Positions 15,077-24,225 of a stretch of 27,591 nt of DNA are shown here, one piece after another. The stretch's first letter is position 1. Each line of letters begins with the position of its first letter. Source of the DNA: an uncultured Clostridia bacterium (lineage in GTDB: Bacteria; Bacillota; Clostridia; TANB77; CAG-508); the NCBI GenBank assembly GCA_934133175.1, contig CAKPAX010000023.1, positions 1 through 27,591 of the forward strand. Direction: 5' to 3'. A program made the translations under genes and the position numbers. The notes beneath the pieces were generated by a model. That model was not told the origin of the DNA and ran no database searches. It saw only the letters and a program-made list of their open reading frames with translations.

Positions 15077-15817
15077 ATGTTTAATTTTTCATTTGATAAA
15101 AGGATTTTATATGTTGTACTTGGGATAATGGTTGTATCTACATTAATACAATATACAACTCAAGAAGGTGCATTGCTTTCTTTATTGTTAACGATACCAG
15201 GAGTGTTAATTGCAATAACATTTCACGAATATGCCCATGCATTTGCAGCAGATAAATTAGGAGATGATACACCAAGAAGGCAAGGAAGATTAAGTTTAAA
15301 TCCATTTGCACATTTAGATCCAATTGGATGTGTATTACTATTGTTTGCAGGATTTGGTTGGGGAAAACCGGTAGAAGTTAATCCTAGAAATTATAATAGA
15401 GATATATCAATGGAAAAAGCAGATGCAATTGTATCATTTGCAGGTCCTGCAATGAATTTTGTGTTGGCTATTATTTTTACATTAATTTATTGTGCAATAT
15501 ATAAATTTGCATCAACTGCATTTTTATTATCAACATATGGAATGGTTATATTAAGTTTAATATCTTATACAATAGCTATAAATATAGGATTAGGTGTATT
15601 TAATTTAATACCACTTCCTCCATTAGATGGTTCAAAAATAATAAATATATTTTTACCATATAAGGCTAAGCAATGGTTTGCAAATAACGAAAATATATTT
15701 TATATAATATTTTTAGTAATATGGATTACAGGAATAGCAGGTACAATTATTTCACCAGCAATTAACTTTTTAGGAAGTTCTTTATTAAAATTAGGAATGA
15801 AAATATTTGGATTATAA
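15077..15817 (+). CDS. site-2 protease family (M50) membrane metalloprotease
   Basis: This 246-residue membrane protein has the zinc motif HEYAH (50-54) in an early membrane helix. GPAMNF lies near 123-128, and NLIPLPPLDG (176-185) supplies the third zinc ligand Asp184. About five or six membrane segments are predicted and no PDZ domain is present. Compact M50 proteins of this kind are widespread in Firmicutes and are thought to cut substrates within the membrane. The target here is unknown. The ATG follows AAAAGGAGAAAAAAT. It opens the operon and tsaD begins 14 bases after its stop. Confidence 0.92.
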   Translation: MFNFSFDKRILYVVLGIMVVSTLIQYTTQEGALLSLLLTIPGVLIAITFHEYAHAFAADKLGDDTPRRQGRLSLNPFAHLDPIGCVLLLFAGFGWGKPVEVNPRNYNRDISMEKADAIVSFAGPAMNFVLAIIFTLIYCAIYKFASTAFLLSTYGMVILSLISYTIAINIGLGVFNLIPLPPLDGSKIINIFLPYKAKQWFANNENIFYIIFLVIWITGIAGTIISPAINFLGSSLLKLGMKIFGL

Positions 15818-15831
15818 AAAAGGAAAATGAA

Positions 15832-16819
15832 ATGAAAGATATAATAACACTTGGAATAGAATCAAGCTGTGATGAGACTTCTGTTGCAGTTGTAAAAAAC
15901 GGTAGAGAAGTTTTATCAAATGTAATAGATTCACAAATAAAAATACATGAAAAATATGGAGGAGTTGTTCCGGAAATTGCATCTAGAAATCATATAGAGG
16001 CAATTTCTAGAGTAACAAAAACAGCACTAAAAGAAGCAAATATTAATTTTAATGATATAGATGTTGTTTCTGCAACATATGGACCACGGATTAGTTGGTG
16101 CTTTATTAGTTGGTTTGTCTTATGGAAAGGCCTTAAGCTTTGCAATAAATAAGCCATTAGTAGGAGTAAATCATATACAAGGACATATAGCTGCAAATTA
16201 TATAACACATAAAGAATTAAAACCACCATTTTTGTGTCTTTTAATATCTGGTGGTAATACTCAATTAGTTCATGTTAAAGATTATACAGAATTTGAAATA
16301 TTAGGAAAAACAAGAGATGATGCAATAGGAGAGGCATTTGATAAAGTCGCAAGAGTGGTAGGACTTGGATATCCAGGAGGACCTAAAGTTGATAAATTAG
16401 CAAAACAAGGTAATCCAACAATAGAATTACCTAAAACACATTTTGATAATTTAGATTTTAGTTTTAGTGGAATAAAAACAGCAGTTATTAATTTAAACCA
16501 TAATAATCCTAATATTAAAAGAGAAGATTTATGTGCAAGTTTTGAAAAAACAGTAACAGAAACATTAATTGAAAATACTTTAAAAGCATTAAAGTCTATA
16601 AATTTAAAAACAATAGCTTTAGGTGGAGGAGTTTCAGCAAATAGTTATATAAGAGAAGAATTTTTAAAATTAGAAAAAGATGGAATAAAAATATTTACTC
16701 CAGATATAAAATTATGCACAGATAATGCGGCAATGATTGCATGTGCAGGGTATTATAATTATATAGCTGGAAATACAAATAAATTAGATTTAAATGCAGT
16801 ACCAAATTTAAAATTATAA
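15832..16819 (+). CDS. tsaD: tRNA N6-adenosine threonylcarbamoyltransferase TsaD, with a +1 frameshift at a CGG codon
   Basis: TsaD transfers the threonylcarbamoyl group to A37 of tRNAs that read ANN codons and works with TsaB and TsaE. Two frames together encode a normal-length protein of about 328 residues. Frame 1 (15832 to about 16086) holds SSCDET (11-16) and runs to TYGP (residue 85). Frame 2 holds GLVGALLVG, the metal ligands HIQGH (114-118 in the joined protein), the SGGNTQ motif and a C-terminal GGGVSANS motif. The join falls in the nearly invariant GPGLVGALL: the sequence reads CCA CGG ATT in zero frame, and omitting C16087 gives CCA GGA TTA. Because tsaD is usually essential, simple loss seems unlikely, leaving sequence error or productive +1 frameshifting. 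The gene sits in its usual kind of operon. Confidence 0.92.
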
Positions 16820-16837
16820 AAATTAGAAGGAGTAATA

Positions 16838-17545
16838 ATGTCAATATTTGCAGTAGCAGACCTACATTTGTCTTTTAATATAAATAAACCAATGTATGTA
16901 TTTGGAGACAATTGGATTGGTTACGAAGAAAAAATAAAAAAAGACTGGATGGAAAAAATAACTGATAATGATTTAGTATTATTACCAGGAGATTTTTCGT
17001 GGGAAACATACTTAGAAAATACATATAAAGATTTTGAATTTATAAATAATCTACCAGGAAAAAAGATATTATTAAAAGGAAATCATGACTACTGGTGGAG
17101 TACTGTTACGAGTATGAGAAAATTTATAAAAGAACAGGGATTTGAAAATATTGACTTTTTATATAACAATAGTTATGAATATAATGGCTATATAATAGCA
17201 GGTGCTAGAGGATGGAGCCTTACAGATGAAGCAAAGGATGAAAAGTTTATAAATCGTGAACTAAATAGATTAGAATTATCATTAGAAGATGGAATTAATA
17301 AATTTGGTAAAGATAAAGAAATAATAGTTTGTATGCACTACCCACCTATAATAAGCAAAAAATTAAATAATAATGAAGAATTAAAATTTGTAAATTTAAT
17401 GAAAAAATACAATGTAAAAAAATGTTTATATGGACATCTACATGCTAGTTCAATAAAAGATGCTGTAGAAGGAACAATAGAAGGAATTGAGTTTAAATTA
17501 GTTAGTATAGATGGACTAGATTTTAAAGTATATAAAGTAATTTAA
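16838..17545 (+). CDS. calcineurin-like metallophosphoesterase
   Basis: The 235-residue protein has all metal-site motifs in order: ADLH (7-10), GDFSW (51-55), GNHDYWW (81-87), CMHYPP (165-170) and GHLH (199-202). It is a cytoplasmic, two-metal phosphoesterase of the COG1768 type. Its natural substrate is not known. The ATG follows AGAAGGAGTAATA. It lies 18 bases after tsaD and 16 before recG, inside one transcription unit. Confidence 0.93.
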   Translation: MSIFAVADLHLSFNINKPMYVFGDNWIGYEEKIKKDWMEKITDNDLVLLPGDFSWETYLENTYKDFEFINNLPGKKILLKGNHDYWWSTVTSMRKFIKEQGFENIDFLYNNSYEYNGYIIAGARGWSLTDEAKDEKFINRELNRLELSLEDGINKFGKDKEIIVCMHYPPIISKKLNNNEELKFVNLMKKYNVKKCLYGHLHASSIKDAVEGTIEGIEFKLVSIDGLDFKVYKVI

Positions 17546-17561
17546 AATATTGGTGAGATTA

Positions 17562-19613
17562 ATGGTAGATTTAAATAAAGATGTTAAATATATAAAAGGA
17601 GTAGGACCTAATAGAGTAAAACTTTTAAATAAATTAAATATAAATACATTAAAAGATTTAATAACATATTATCCAAGAACATATGAAGATAGAAGTAAAC
17701 CAAAAAATATATGTGAATGTCTTGATGGAGAAGAAGTTTTAATAGAAGGGATTTCTGCAACTAATTTAGTAAGTACAAGAATTAGAGGAAAAACAATGCA
17801 GAGATTGACAATAAAAGATGAGACTGGAAGCTGCTTAATAACATGGTTTAATCAAGATTATTTGAAAAGAAATTTTCATCTTGGAAATAAATATAGTTTT
17901 TTTGGAAAAATACACATAAAAAATGGAAGATATGAAATGACTTCGCCTGTATATGATATTGAAGGAAAAAATAACAATACAGGAAAAATAATTCCTATAT
18001 ATCCACTTACATATAATTTATCACAAAATGTAATAAGAAAGATTATAGAAAATGGTTTAGCCGAAGTAAATGATAGTTTGTTTGAGACTTTACCAGAATA
18101 TATATTAAAAAAATACAGTTTAATAGAAATAAATAAAGCAATAGATTATATACATTTTCCAAAAGATTTTTTAGATTTTCAAAATGCAAGAAATAGATTA
18201 GTTTTTGAAGAGTTATTAGCTATGCAATTAGCTTTATTAACTTTAAAAAATAATTATATAGCTAATAATAATGGAATCCAATTTAGCAAAGATGCAAAAA
18301 TGTCAGATGTTATAAATTCTCTTCCATTTAATTTAACACATGCACAATTAAGAGTTTTGGAAGATATAGATAAAGACATGGAGTCTTCAAAATCTATGAA
18401 TAGACTGTTGCAAGGTGATGTTGGATCAGGAAAAACAGTAGTTGCAATGATTTCTGCATATAAAGCAGTAAAATGTGGTTATCAAGCAGCAATTATGGCA
18501 CCAACAGCAATATTAGCAACACAGCATTTACAAAATTTTAAAAATATATTAGGAAAATTTGATATTAATTGTGAATTATTAGTATCGAGTATTACTAAAA
18601 AGAAAAAAGAAGAAATTCTACAAGATTTAAAAAATGGAAAAATAGATATATTAATTGGAACACATGCAATTTTAGAAGAAAATGTAGAATTTAAAAAATT
18701 AGGATTAGTTGTTACTGATGAACAGCATAGATTTGGAGTAAAGCAAAGAACGACAATAGCTCAGAAAGGAAAAAATCCAGATGTATTGGTTATGACGGCA
18801 ACACCTATTCCAAGAACATTGGCATTAATATTATATGGTGATTTGGATATATCTATAATAGATGAGCTTCCACCAAATAGAAAACCAATAGATACATTTG
18901 CTATACCAAAAACAGATGCAATGGAACAAAGAGTTTTTAATTTTATAAAAAAACAAATAGATGAAGGCAGACAAGCATATATTGTGTGCCCATTAGTAGA
19001 AGAAAGTGAAGAACTTAATTTGAATTCTGTTACAAAATTAGCTGAAAAATATAAAGAAGATGTTTTTAAAGAATATAGAGTTGAATACTTACATGGAAAA
19101 ATGAAGGCAAAAGAAAAAGATGAAATAATGAATAAATTTAAAAACGGAGAAATTGATATATTAATTTCAACAACTGTAATAGAAGTTGGTGTAGATGTGC
19201 CTAATGCAAACTTAATGGTTATAGAAAATGCAGAAAGATTTGGACTAGCTCAACTTCATCAATTAAGAGGTAGAGTTGGAAGAGGAGAGTACAAATCATA
19301 TTGTGTGTTGAAGTACGAAACAAAAGGACAAAACACAAAAGAAAGAATGAAAGTAATGTGTGAAACAAACGATGGATTTGTAATTTCTGAGAAAGACTTA
19401 GAATTAAGAGGTTCAGGAGATTTTTTTGGAACAGAACAACATGGTTTACCAGAATTTAAAATAGCAAATTTATTTGAAGATATGAAAACACTAAAAATAG
19501 CACAGGCAGAAGCTTTACAAATAATAAACGAAGATCCTAAATTAGAATTAGAAAAAAACAAATTATTTAAAAAGCAAATAGAAGAAAAATTTACATCAAG
19601 AATAGAAATATAA
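17562..19613 (+). CDS. recG: ATP-dependent DNA helicase RecG
   Basis: RecG unwinds and reverses stalled replication forks and branched DNA. The 683-residue protein has an N-terminal helix-hairpin-type motif (GVGPNR, about 13-18) and an OB-fold wedge domain (about 60-150) for branched DNA. The helicase core carries Walker A GDVGSGKT (285-292), the DEQH box (386-389) and the motif VI region with QLHQLRGRVGRGE. TTG and GTG codons lie upstream in frame, but the ATG at 17562 is preferred because GGTGAG sits just before it. Its length is normal and no lesion or CGG codon was found. Confidence 0.96.
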   Translation: MVDLNKDVKYIKGVGPNRVKLLNKLNINTLKDLITYYPRTYEDRSKPKNICECLDGEEVLIEGISATNLVSTRIRGKTMQRLTIKDETGSCLITWFNQDYLKRNFHLGNKYSFFGKIHIKNGRYEMTSPVYDIEGKNNNTGKIIPIYPLTYNLSQNVIRKIIENGLAEVNDSLFETLPEYILKKYSLIEINKAIDYIHFPKDFLDFQNARNRLVFEELLAMQLALLTLKNNYIANNNGIQFSKDAKMSDVINSLPFNLTHAQLRVLEDIDKDMESSKSMNRLLQGDVGSGKTVVAMISAYKAVKCGYQAAIMAPTAILATQHLQNFKNILGKFDINCELLVSSITKKKKEEILQDLKNGKIDILIGTHAILEENVEFKKLGLVVTDEQHRFGVKQRTTIAQKGKNPDVLVMTATPIPRTLALILYGDLDISIIDELPPNRKPIDTFAIPKTDAMEQRVFNFIKKQIDEGRQAYIVCPLVEESEELNLNSVTKLAEKYKEDVFKEYRVEYLHGKMKAKEKDEIMNKFKNGEIDILISTTVIEVGVDVPNANLMVIENAERFGLAQLHQLRGRVGRGEYKSYCVLKYETKGQNTKERMKVMCETNDGFVISEKDLELRGSGDFFGTEQHGLPEFKIANLFEDMKTLKIAQAEALQIINEDPKLELEKNKLFKKQIEEKFTSRIEI

Positions 19614-19631
19614 AAAAAGGATGTTGATAAT

Positions 19632-19823
19632 ATGGTAAAAATAATAATAAAAATTATAGCATTATTAGTAATTTTAGCAGGAGTAACATTGATATATGAT
19701 GCTCGTATAATAACAAAAGAAAATTTTGGCTTTGGAGATCAAAATGAAGCAACAAGTGGATTAAAAATACTGGGATTTATTATATCTATAATAGGTGCAT
19801 TAGTATTGTATTTTAATATATAA
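19632..19823 (+). CDS. small membrane protein between recG and metK
   Basis: A 63-residue protein with two hydrophobic helices (about 4-21 and 44-62) joined by a polar loop, so probably a two-pass inner-membrane protein. The ribosome site is weak (AAAGGA about 10 bases upstream). It starts 18 bases after recG and ends 29 bases before metK, so it is likely co-transcribed. I do not recognise a family. Confidence 0.72.
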   Translation: MVKIIIKIIALLVILAGVTLIYDARIITKENFGFGDQNEATSGLKILGFIISIIGALVLYFNI

Positions 19824-19852
19824 ATAAATATAGCATAGAAAGGAAAATAAAA

Positions 19853-20998
19853 ATGAGAAAATTATTTACATCAGAAAGTGTAACAGAAGGACATCCAGAT
19901 AAACTATGTGATTATATATCAGATAGTGTATTAGATAGTTATTTAGAAAAGGATAAAAATGCAAGAGTAGCATGCGAAACAGTTGCAGGAAAAGGAGAAA
20001 TTTTAGTAACAGGAGAAATTACCTCAACTGCAAATATCGATATTGAAGAAATAGTAAGAAATACAATTAAAGAAGTTGGTTATGATAATGAAAATACAGA
20101 TATTGATTACAGAACTTGCAAAATACATCTTAATATTTCTAAACAATCACCTGATATAGCATTAGGAGTTGATAAATCATTAGAAACAAAAACAGGTACA
20201 GAAGTAATTTCAGAAGGTGCAGGAGATCAAGGAATAATGTTTGGTTTTGCTTGTAACGAAACAGATACATATATGCCTATGCCAATCTATTTAGCACACA
20301 AATTATCTAAAAGATTAACAGAAGTAAGAAAAAATAATATTATTAATTATTTAAGACCAGATGGAAAAGTTCAAGTAACAGTTGAATATGAAGGAAATAA
20401 ACCTGTAAGAGTTGATACCATAGTAGTATCTACACAACATGATTCAGATGTTGATTTAGATGTATTAAAAAAAGATATAAAAGAAAAAGTAATTAATGAA
20501 GTAGTTCCTAATGAATTATTAGATGAAAATACAAAATATTTTATAAATCCAACAGGAAGATTTGTAATAGGTGGACCTTTAGGTGATAGTGGGTTAACTG
20601 GAAGAAAAATAATTGTTGATACATATGGTGGTTATTCTAGACATGGTGGAGGAGCGTTTTCTGGTAAAGATGCAACAAAAGTTGATAGATCTGCTTCATA
20701 TATGGCAAGACATATAGCTAAAAATGTTGTTGCAAATGGAATGGCAGATAAATGTGAAATTCAACTTTCATATGCTATAGGAGTTGCAAAACCAGTTTCT
20801 ATATATGTAGAGACATTTGGAACAGCAAAAATTCCAGAAGAAGAAATTTCTAAAAAAATAGAAGAAAAATTTGATTTAACTCCAAGAGGAATAATCAACT
20901 ATTTGGATTTACAAAAACCAATATATAAATTAACAACAAATTATGGACATTTTGGGAAAGAAAACTTATCATGGGAAAAAATAATTGAATTCAAATAA
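19853..20998 (+). CDS. metK: S-adenosylmethionine synthetase
   Basis: The enzyme makes S-adenosylmethionine from methionine and ATP and acts as a multimer in the cytoplasm. The 381-residue sequence holds GHPDK (13-17), the GAGDQGIMF signature (122-130), and the second signature GGGAFSGKD (265-273) followed by a KVDRS segment. It has the family's usual length and no damage. The ATG follows GAAAGGAAAATAAAA. No SAM riboswitch is visible in the 29 bases upstream, so expression probably depends on the operon promoter at 15019. Confidence 0.98.
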   Translation: MRKLFTSESVTEGHPDKLCDYISDSVLDSYLEKDKNARVACETVAGKGEILVTGEITSTANIDIEEIVRNTIKEVGYDNENTDIDYRTCKIHLNISKQSPDIALGVDKSLETKTGTEVISEGAGDQGIMFGFACNETDTYMPMPIYLAHKLSKRLTEVRKNNIINYLRPDGKVQVTVEYEGNKPVRVDTIVVSTQHDSDVDLDVLKKDIKEKVINEVVPNELLDENTKYFINPTGRFVIGGPLGDSGLTGRKIIVDTYGGYSRHGGGAFSGKDATKVDRSASYMARHIAKNVVANGMADKCEIQLSYAIGVAKPVSIYVETFGTAKIPEEEISKKIEEKFDLTPRGIINYLDLQKPIYKLTTNYGHFGKENLSWEKIIEFK

Positions 20999-21011
20999 AA
21001 TTAACATAAGA

Positions 21012-21040
21012 TTGACAAAGTACTGAGAATAGTATATAGT
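21012..21040 (+). promoter_or_regulatory. strong promoter of the FAD oxidoreductase gene
   Basis: A perfect TTGACA (21012-21017) lies 17 bases before TATAGT (21035-21040). The leader of about 90 nt holds a 9-bp hairpin, TTAACATAT/ATATGTTAA (21065-21073 with 21080-21088), that may affect stability or regulation. Confidence 0.85.
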
Positions 21041-21139
21041 AAAGAATGTATTATATTCTAATAATTAACATATTTATTTATATGTTAATAGGTAGCTAGT
21101 TAACAACTATAAAGTCATAATAAACAAGGAGGAAAAATT

Positions 21140-22558
21140 ATGGAGCATAGTGATGATTATGATGTAGTAGTAGTGGGCGGAGGTCCTGCAGGAATATTTT
21201 TTGCATATGAAATGTTGCAGAAAAATCCAGATAAAAGAATCTTGCTTATTGAGCAGGGAAATCGGGTAGAAAACCGTAATTGCCCTGAATCAAAATTTGG
21301 AAAATGTACTAAATGTAAACCTTGTTGTAATATCACATGTGGTTTTTCAGGAGCAGGAGCATTTTCTGATGGAAAATTATCTTTGTATAATTCAGAAGAT
21401 GATGATATTTATGTAGGCGGAAATGTGCATAAATATATAGGCGTTGATGATACAAAGAAACTCATTGATTACACTGATAGTATTTATCTTAACTTTGGCG
21501 CAACAGAAAAACTTGAAGGCGTTGGTAACAGATTGGAAATTGCTAAAATTCGTAAAAAAGCAGAGAATACAGGATTGGAATTAATAAATATTCCCATTAG
21601 GCATTTAGGAACCGATAAATCTCATGAACTTTATTATAAGATTGAGAAATATTTGGAAGATGCAGGTGTTACAATTCTTTTTGAAACTACAGTCACAGAT
21701 CTTATTGTTGAAGAGAATAAGATTAAAGGTGTAATTTTTAGTTACAAAGGAATAGAAAAAAGTATTTTTTGTCCAAATGTTGTTTTAGCAGTTGGAAGAG
21801 TTGGGGCAAACTGGATGCTTGGTATGTGTAATAAGCATAATATCAGAACTAATCCAGGTCCAATCGATATTGGAATTCGTTATGAATTGCCAAATGGGGT
21901 TATGGAAGACATTAACAAATACCTCTACGAAGGAAAATTGATTGGAAAACCAAATCCTTTCAATGATAAGGTTAGAACATTTTGCCAGAATCCGGGCGGA
22001 TTTGTGACAACAGAAGTGTATGATAATGATATTACATTAGTAAATGGACATTCTTGCAAAGATATTAAGAGTGAAAATACTAATTTAGCATTATTAGTAA
22101 CACTTAATCTTGAGGATATAAATCCAATGGATTATGCAATAAATATTGCAAAAAATGTGAATGCCTTAACAGGTGGTAACATTATTGTTCAGAGATTGAT
22201 TGACTTTAAGTCTGGAAAAAGGACTTGGCAGGAAGAATTAGAAAACAATTCAGTAATTCCAACTTTGAAAGCTGCAAAAGCTGGAGATATTGGACTTGCT
22301 ATGCCATATAGAGTGTATAGAGATATATGGGAATTTATCGATCTTATGAATAATGTAGCACCAGGATTTGCAAATCCAGATAATTTGTTATATGGACCTG
22401 AAATCAAATTCTATAGTAATAAGGTAGAATTGACAAAAGAGTTTGAGACAAGTATAAATGGATTATATGCAATTGGAGATGGTTGTGGATTAACACGAGG
22501 ATTAATGATGGCCTCAGTTTCAGGAGTACAGTTAGCTAGAGTATTAAGTGAAAAATAA
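21140..22558 (+). CDS. COG2509-type FAD-dependent dehydrogenase
   Basis: The 472-residue flavoprotein begins with a dinucleotide-binding GGGPAG (13-18). A cysteine-rich segment (Cys48, 56, 59, 62, 63 and 67) is followed by GFSGAGAFSDGKL (68-80), the layout of the uncharacterised COG2509 dehydrogenases. The C-terminal GLYAIGDGCGLTRG is the usual second FAD-contact region. The cysteines could bind a metal or an iron-sulfur cluster, but this is not shown. The ATG follows AAGGAGGAAAAAT. Codon use is less AT-biased than in nearby genes (GGC, CAG, CGT) and Arg42 is CGG, so it may be a recent import. It has its own promoter and terminator between metK and the next operon. Confidence 0.93.
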   Translation: MEHSDDYDVVVVGGGPAGIFFAYEMLQKNPDKRILLIEQGNRVENRNCPESKFGKCTKCKPCCNITCGFSGAGAFSDGKLSLYNSEDDDIYVGGNVHKYIGVDDTKKLIDYTDSIYLNFGATEKLEGVGNRLEIAKIRKKAENTGLELINIPIRHLGTDKSHELYYKIEKYLEDAGVTILFETTVTDLIVEENKIKGVIFSYKGIEKSIFCPNVVLAVGRVGANWMLGMCNKHNIRTNPGPIDIGIRYELPNGVMEDINKYLYEGKLIGKPNPFNDKVRTFCQNPGGFVTTEVYDNDITLVNGHSCKDIKSENTNLALLVTLNLEDINPMDYAINIAKNVNALTGGNIIVQRLIDFKSGKRTWQEELENNSVIPTLKAAKAGDIGLAMPYRVYRDIWEFIDLMNNVAPGFANPDNLLYGPEIKFYSNKVELTKEFETSINGLYAIGDGCGLTRGLMMASVSGVQLARVLSEK

Positions 22559-22574
22559 TAGTTCACAGTAAGAA

Positions 22575-22616
22575 AAAAGAGGGAAAGATTTTTTATTAAA
22601 TCTTTCTCTTTTTGAG
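22575..22616 (+). terminator. terminator of the FAD oxidoreductase gene
   Basis: Arms 22575-22591 and 22598-22612 (AAAGATTT and AAGAG segments pair, with a two-base G bulge) are followed by T residues. It lies 16 bases past the stop. Confidence 0.85.
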
Positions 22617-22626
22617 ATTTAAAATA

Positions 22627-22657
22627 TGTCAATGGGGACGTAGTTCTTTGACAACCT
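22627..22657. repeat. 31-bp hairpin repeat, copy 1
   Basis: The copy reads TGTCAATGGGGACGTAG and then a short arm TTTGACAA (the full 31 bases differ from copy 2 at only two positions, both C versus T). Outer arms TGTCAA (22627-22632) and TTGACA (22648-22653) can pair around a GGGGACGTAG-bearing loop. It lies in a non-coding gap, is less AT-rich than its surroundings and is in the same orientation as copy 2 at 27561. REP-type palindromes with a GTAG-like tetranucleotide behave like this, and a TnpA-like (Y1) source elsewhere in the genome is possible. Confidence 0.8.
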
Positions 22658-22741
22658 AAGAATGTAACACTGAAATTTAAAATAAAAATTAATATTATAT
22701 ACAAAAATTAATGATTATATATAGAAAAAAAGTACAAACTG

Positions 22742-22750
22742 TGATATAGT
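22742..22750 (+). promoter_or_regulatory. extended -10 promoter of the mannosyltransferase-polA operon
   Basis: TGATATAGT (22742-22750) is an extended -10 element. No good -35 is seen. It lies 24 bases before the GTG start. Confidence 0.55.
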
Positions 22751-22774
22751 GTGAAAAAAACATAGGAGAAACAA

Positions 22775-24223
22775 GTGGAGAAGACAAAAATAACTAAAAA
22801 AGACAAAAATATAAACTTAATTAAAATTATGTATATAGTTTTATCGTTTGCATTTATAACTCCGTCAATAGTATATATATTAAAAAATAAAACAATTTTT
22901 GGATTTAATAAAGAATTTAAGTTTTTACTAAATAATATAGATACTGTAAAACAAACCATAATTTATTTAATAATAATAAGTCTGTTGATTGCAATATATT
23001 TTTTAATAATCAAAAAACGAAAACAATTATTTAAAGATACAAAATCAGTTATGAAATTTATATTAATAGTTTCGCTAATATTTGTATTTACAGTACCAAT
23101 GTTTAGCTCAGATGTATTTTATTATTTAGGTATTGGTAGACTAAATAGTGAGTATGGACAAAATCCATACTATATTTCTATGAAACAGTATGTAAATAAT
23201 AATAATATTAATATAAATGCAGATACAGTAATGTTACAAGGGTATAATAGCTATTGGGCAAAAACAACAGTTGTTTATGGACCAATATGGACAATAATTT
23301 GTGCGGTAGTTGCAAAATTATCATTGGGTAATATAGATTTTGGATTGTTTGTATTCAAAATGGTAAACTTAACAATTCATATGCTAAATTGTTATTTTAT
23401 ATATAAATTATCAAAAAAGAATATATTTGTTTTATTATATGGATTAAATCCTTTTATAATATTAGAAGGAATTGTAAATGTTCACAATGATATTTTTGTT
23501 GTATTGCTTTTATTAATAGCATTATATTTTTTAATAAAAAAGAAAAAATTACTTTTTAGTATATTATTTTTAGCAATAGCAACAGGAATAAAATACTTTA
23601 CAGTTTTATTATTGCCATTTTTTATAATTTATTATTATAGAAAAGAAAAACCTATATTTAGATTTATAAAGTGCATAGAATATGGTATTATATTTTCAAT
23701 AATCTTTGTAGTTCCATATTTTATATATATTAGAGATATAAATGTATTTGCAGGTTTATGGGAACAACAAAGTAAAGTTACTAAAAGCTTATATTTAGTA
23801 TTAAGTCAAACATTTAAAAATGTAAATTATAAAATAACCCAATATTTATTAGTTGGTTTTGCTTATATATTTTCTATCAAAAATTTATGCCTTTTATTTA
23901 AACCTAACATAAAAATAAAAAAAGAAATGACACATAATTTATATTTTATTATAATTTTCTTATTTGTATTAATAACAAATTTTCAGCCATGGTATATAAT
24001 GTGGTTATTTCCATTAATTATTTGGCAAAAATCAAGCAATATAAAATTGATAGTACAAACAGGATTGATAAGTATGTATGCTAATGCAGTGTTTTTAATA
24101 CATGGAGAAAATTGGATATATGGAGTTGACTTTTATTTGATTTTAGTAATAAGCATGGTGTTATTTATTTTGTATAATAATAGAAAGAGAATAATTAAAA
24201 GAATAAAACAGGAGGAACAATAA
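22775..24223 (+). CDS. GT-C mannosyltransferase-like membrane protein
   Basis: The 482-residue protein has about ten to twelve membrane segments. A conserved-looking extracytoplasmic segment, FSSDVFYYLGIGRLNSEYGQNPY (about 110-132), carries the Asp expected of polyprenol-phosphate-dependent GT-C enzymes. It resembles the MptB/DUF2029-type alpha-1,6-mannosyltransferases, so it probably adds a sugar from a lipid carrier to a cell-surface polymer. The sugar and acceptor are not known. The start is a GTG behind AGGAGAAACAA. It is followed by polA only two bases after its stop, so the two are translated from one message. No glycan-synthesis genes lie beside it. Confidence 0.8.
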   Translation: MEKTKITKKDKNINLIKIMYIVLSFAFITPSIVYILKNKTIFGFNKEFKFLLNNIDTVKQTIIYLIIISLLIAIYFLIIKKRKQLFKDTKSVMKFILIVSLIFVFTVPMFSSDVFYYLGIGRLNSEYGQNPYYISMKQYVNNNNININADTVMLQGYNSYWAKTTVVYGPIWTIICAVVAKLSLGNIDFGLFVFKMVNLTIHMLNCYFIYKLSKKNIFVLLYGLNPFIILEGIVNVHNDIFVVLLLLIALYFLIKKKKLLFSILFLAIATGIKYFTVLLLPFFIIYYYRKEKPIFRFIKCIEYGIIFSIIFVVPYFIYIRDINVFAGLWEQQSKVTKSLYLVLSQTFKNVNYKITQYLLVGFAYIFSIKNLCLLFKPNIKIKKEMTHNLYFIIIFLFVLITNFQPWYIMWLFPLIIWQKSSNIKLIVQTGLISMYANAVFLIHGENWIYGVDFYLILVISMVLFILYNNRKRIIKRIKQEEQ

Positions 24224-24225
24224 AA

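Noticed and set aside
16061..16087. Separate downstream start for a shorter TsaD (ATG at 16061)
   Set aside because: It has no ribosome site, its first nine codons do not fit the family, and the reading frame joins the upstream half exactly at the conserved glycine, so it is the second part of one gene.
5298..16090. CGG reassigned to another amino acid (as reported for Trp or Gln in some bacteria)
   Set aside because: Reassignment would keep the frame. Here the frame must change by one base at both sites, so a plain codon reassignment does not explain the data.
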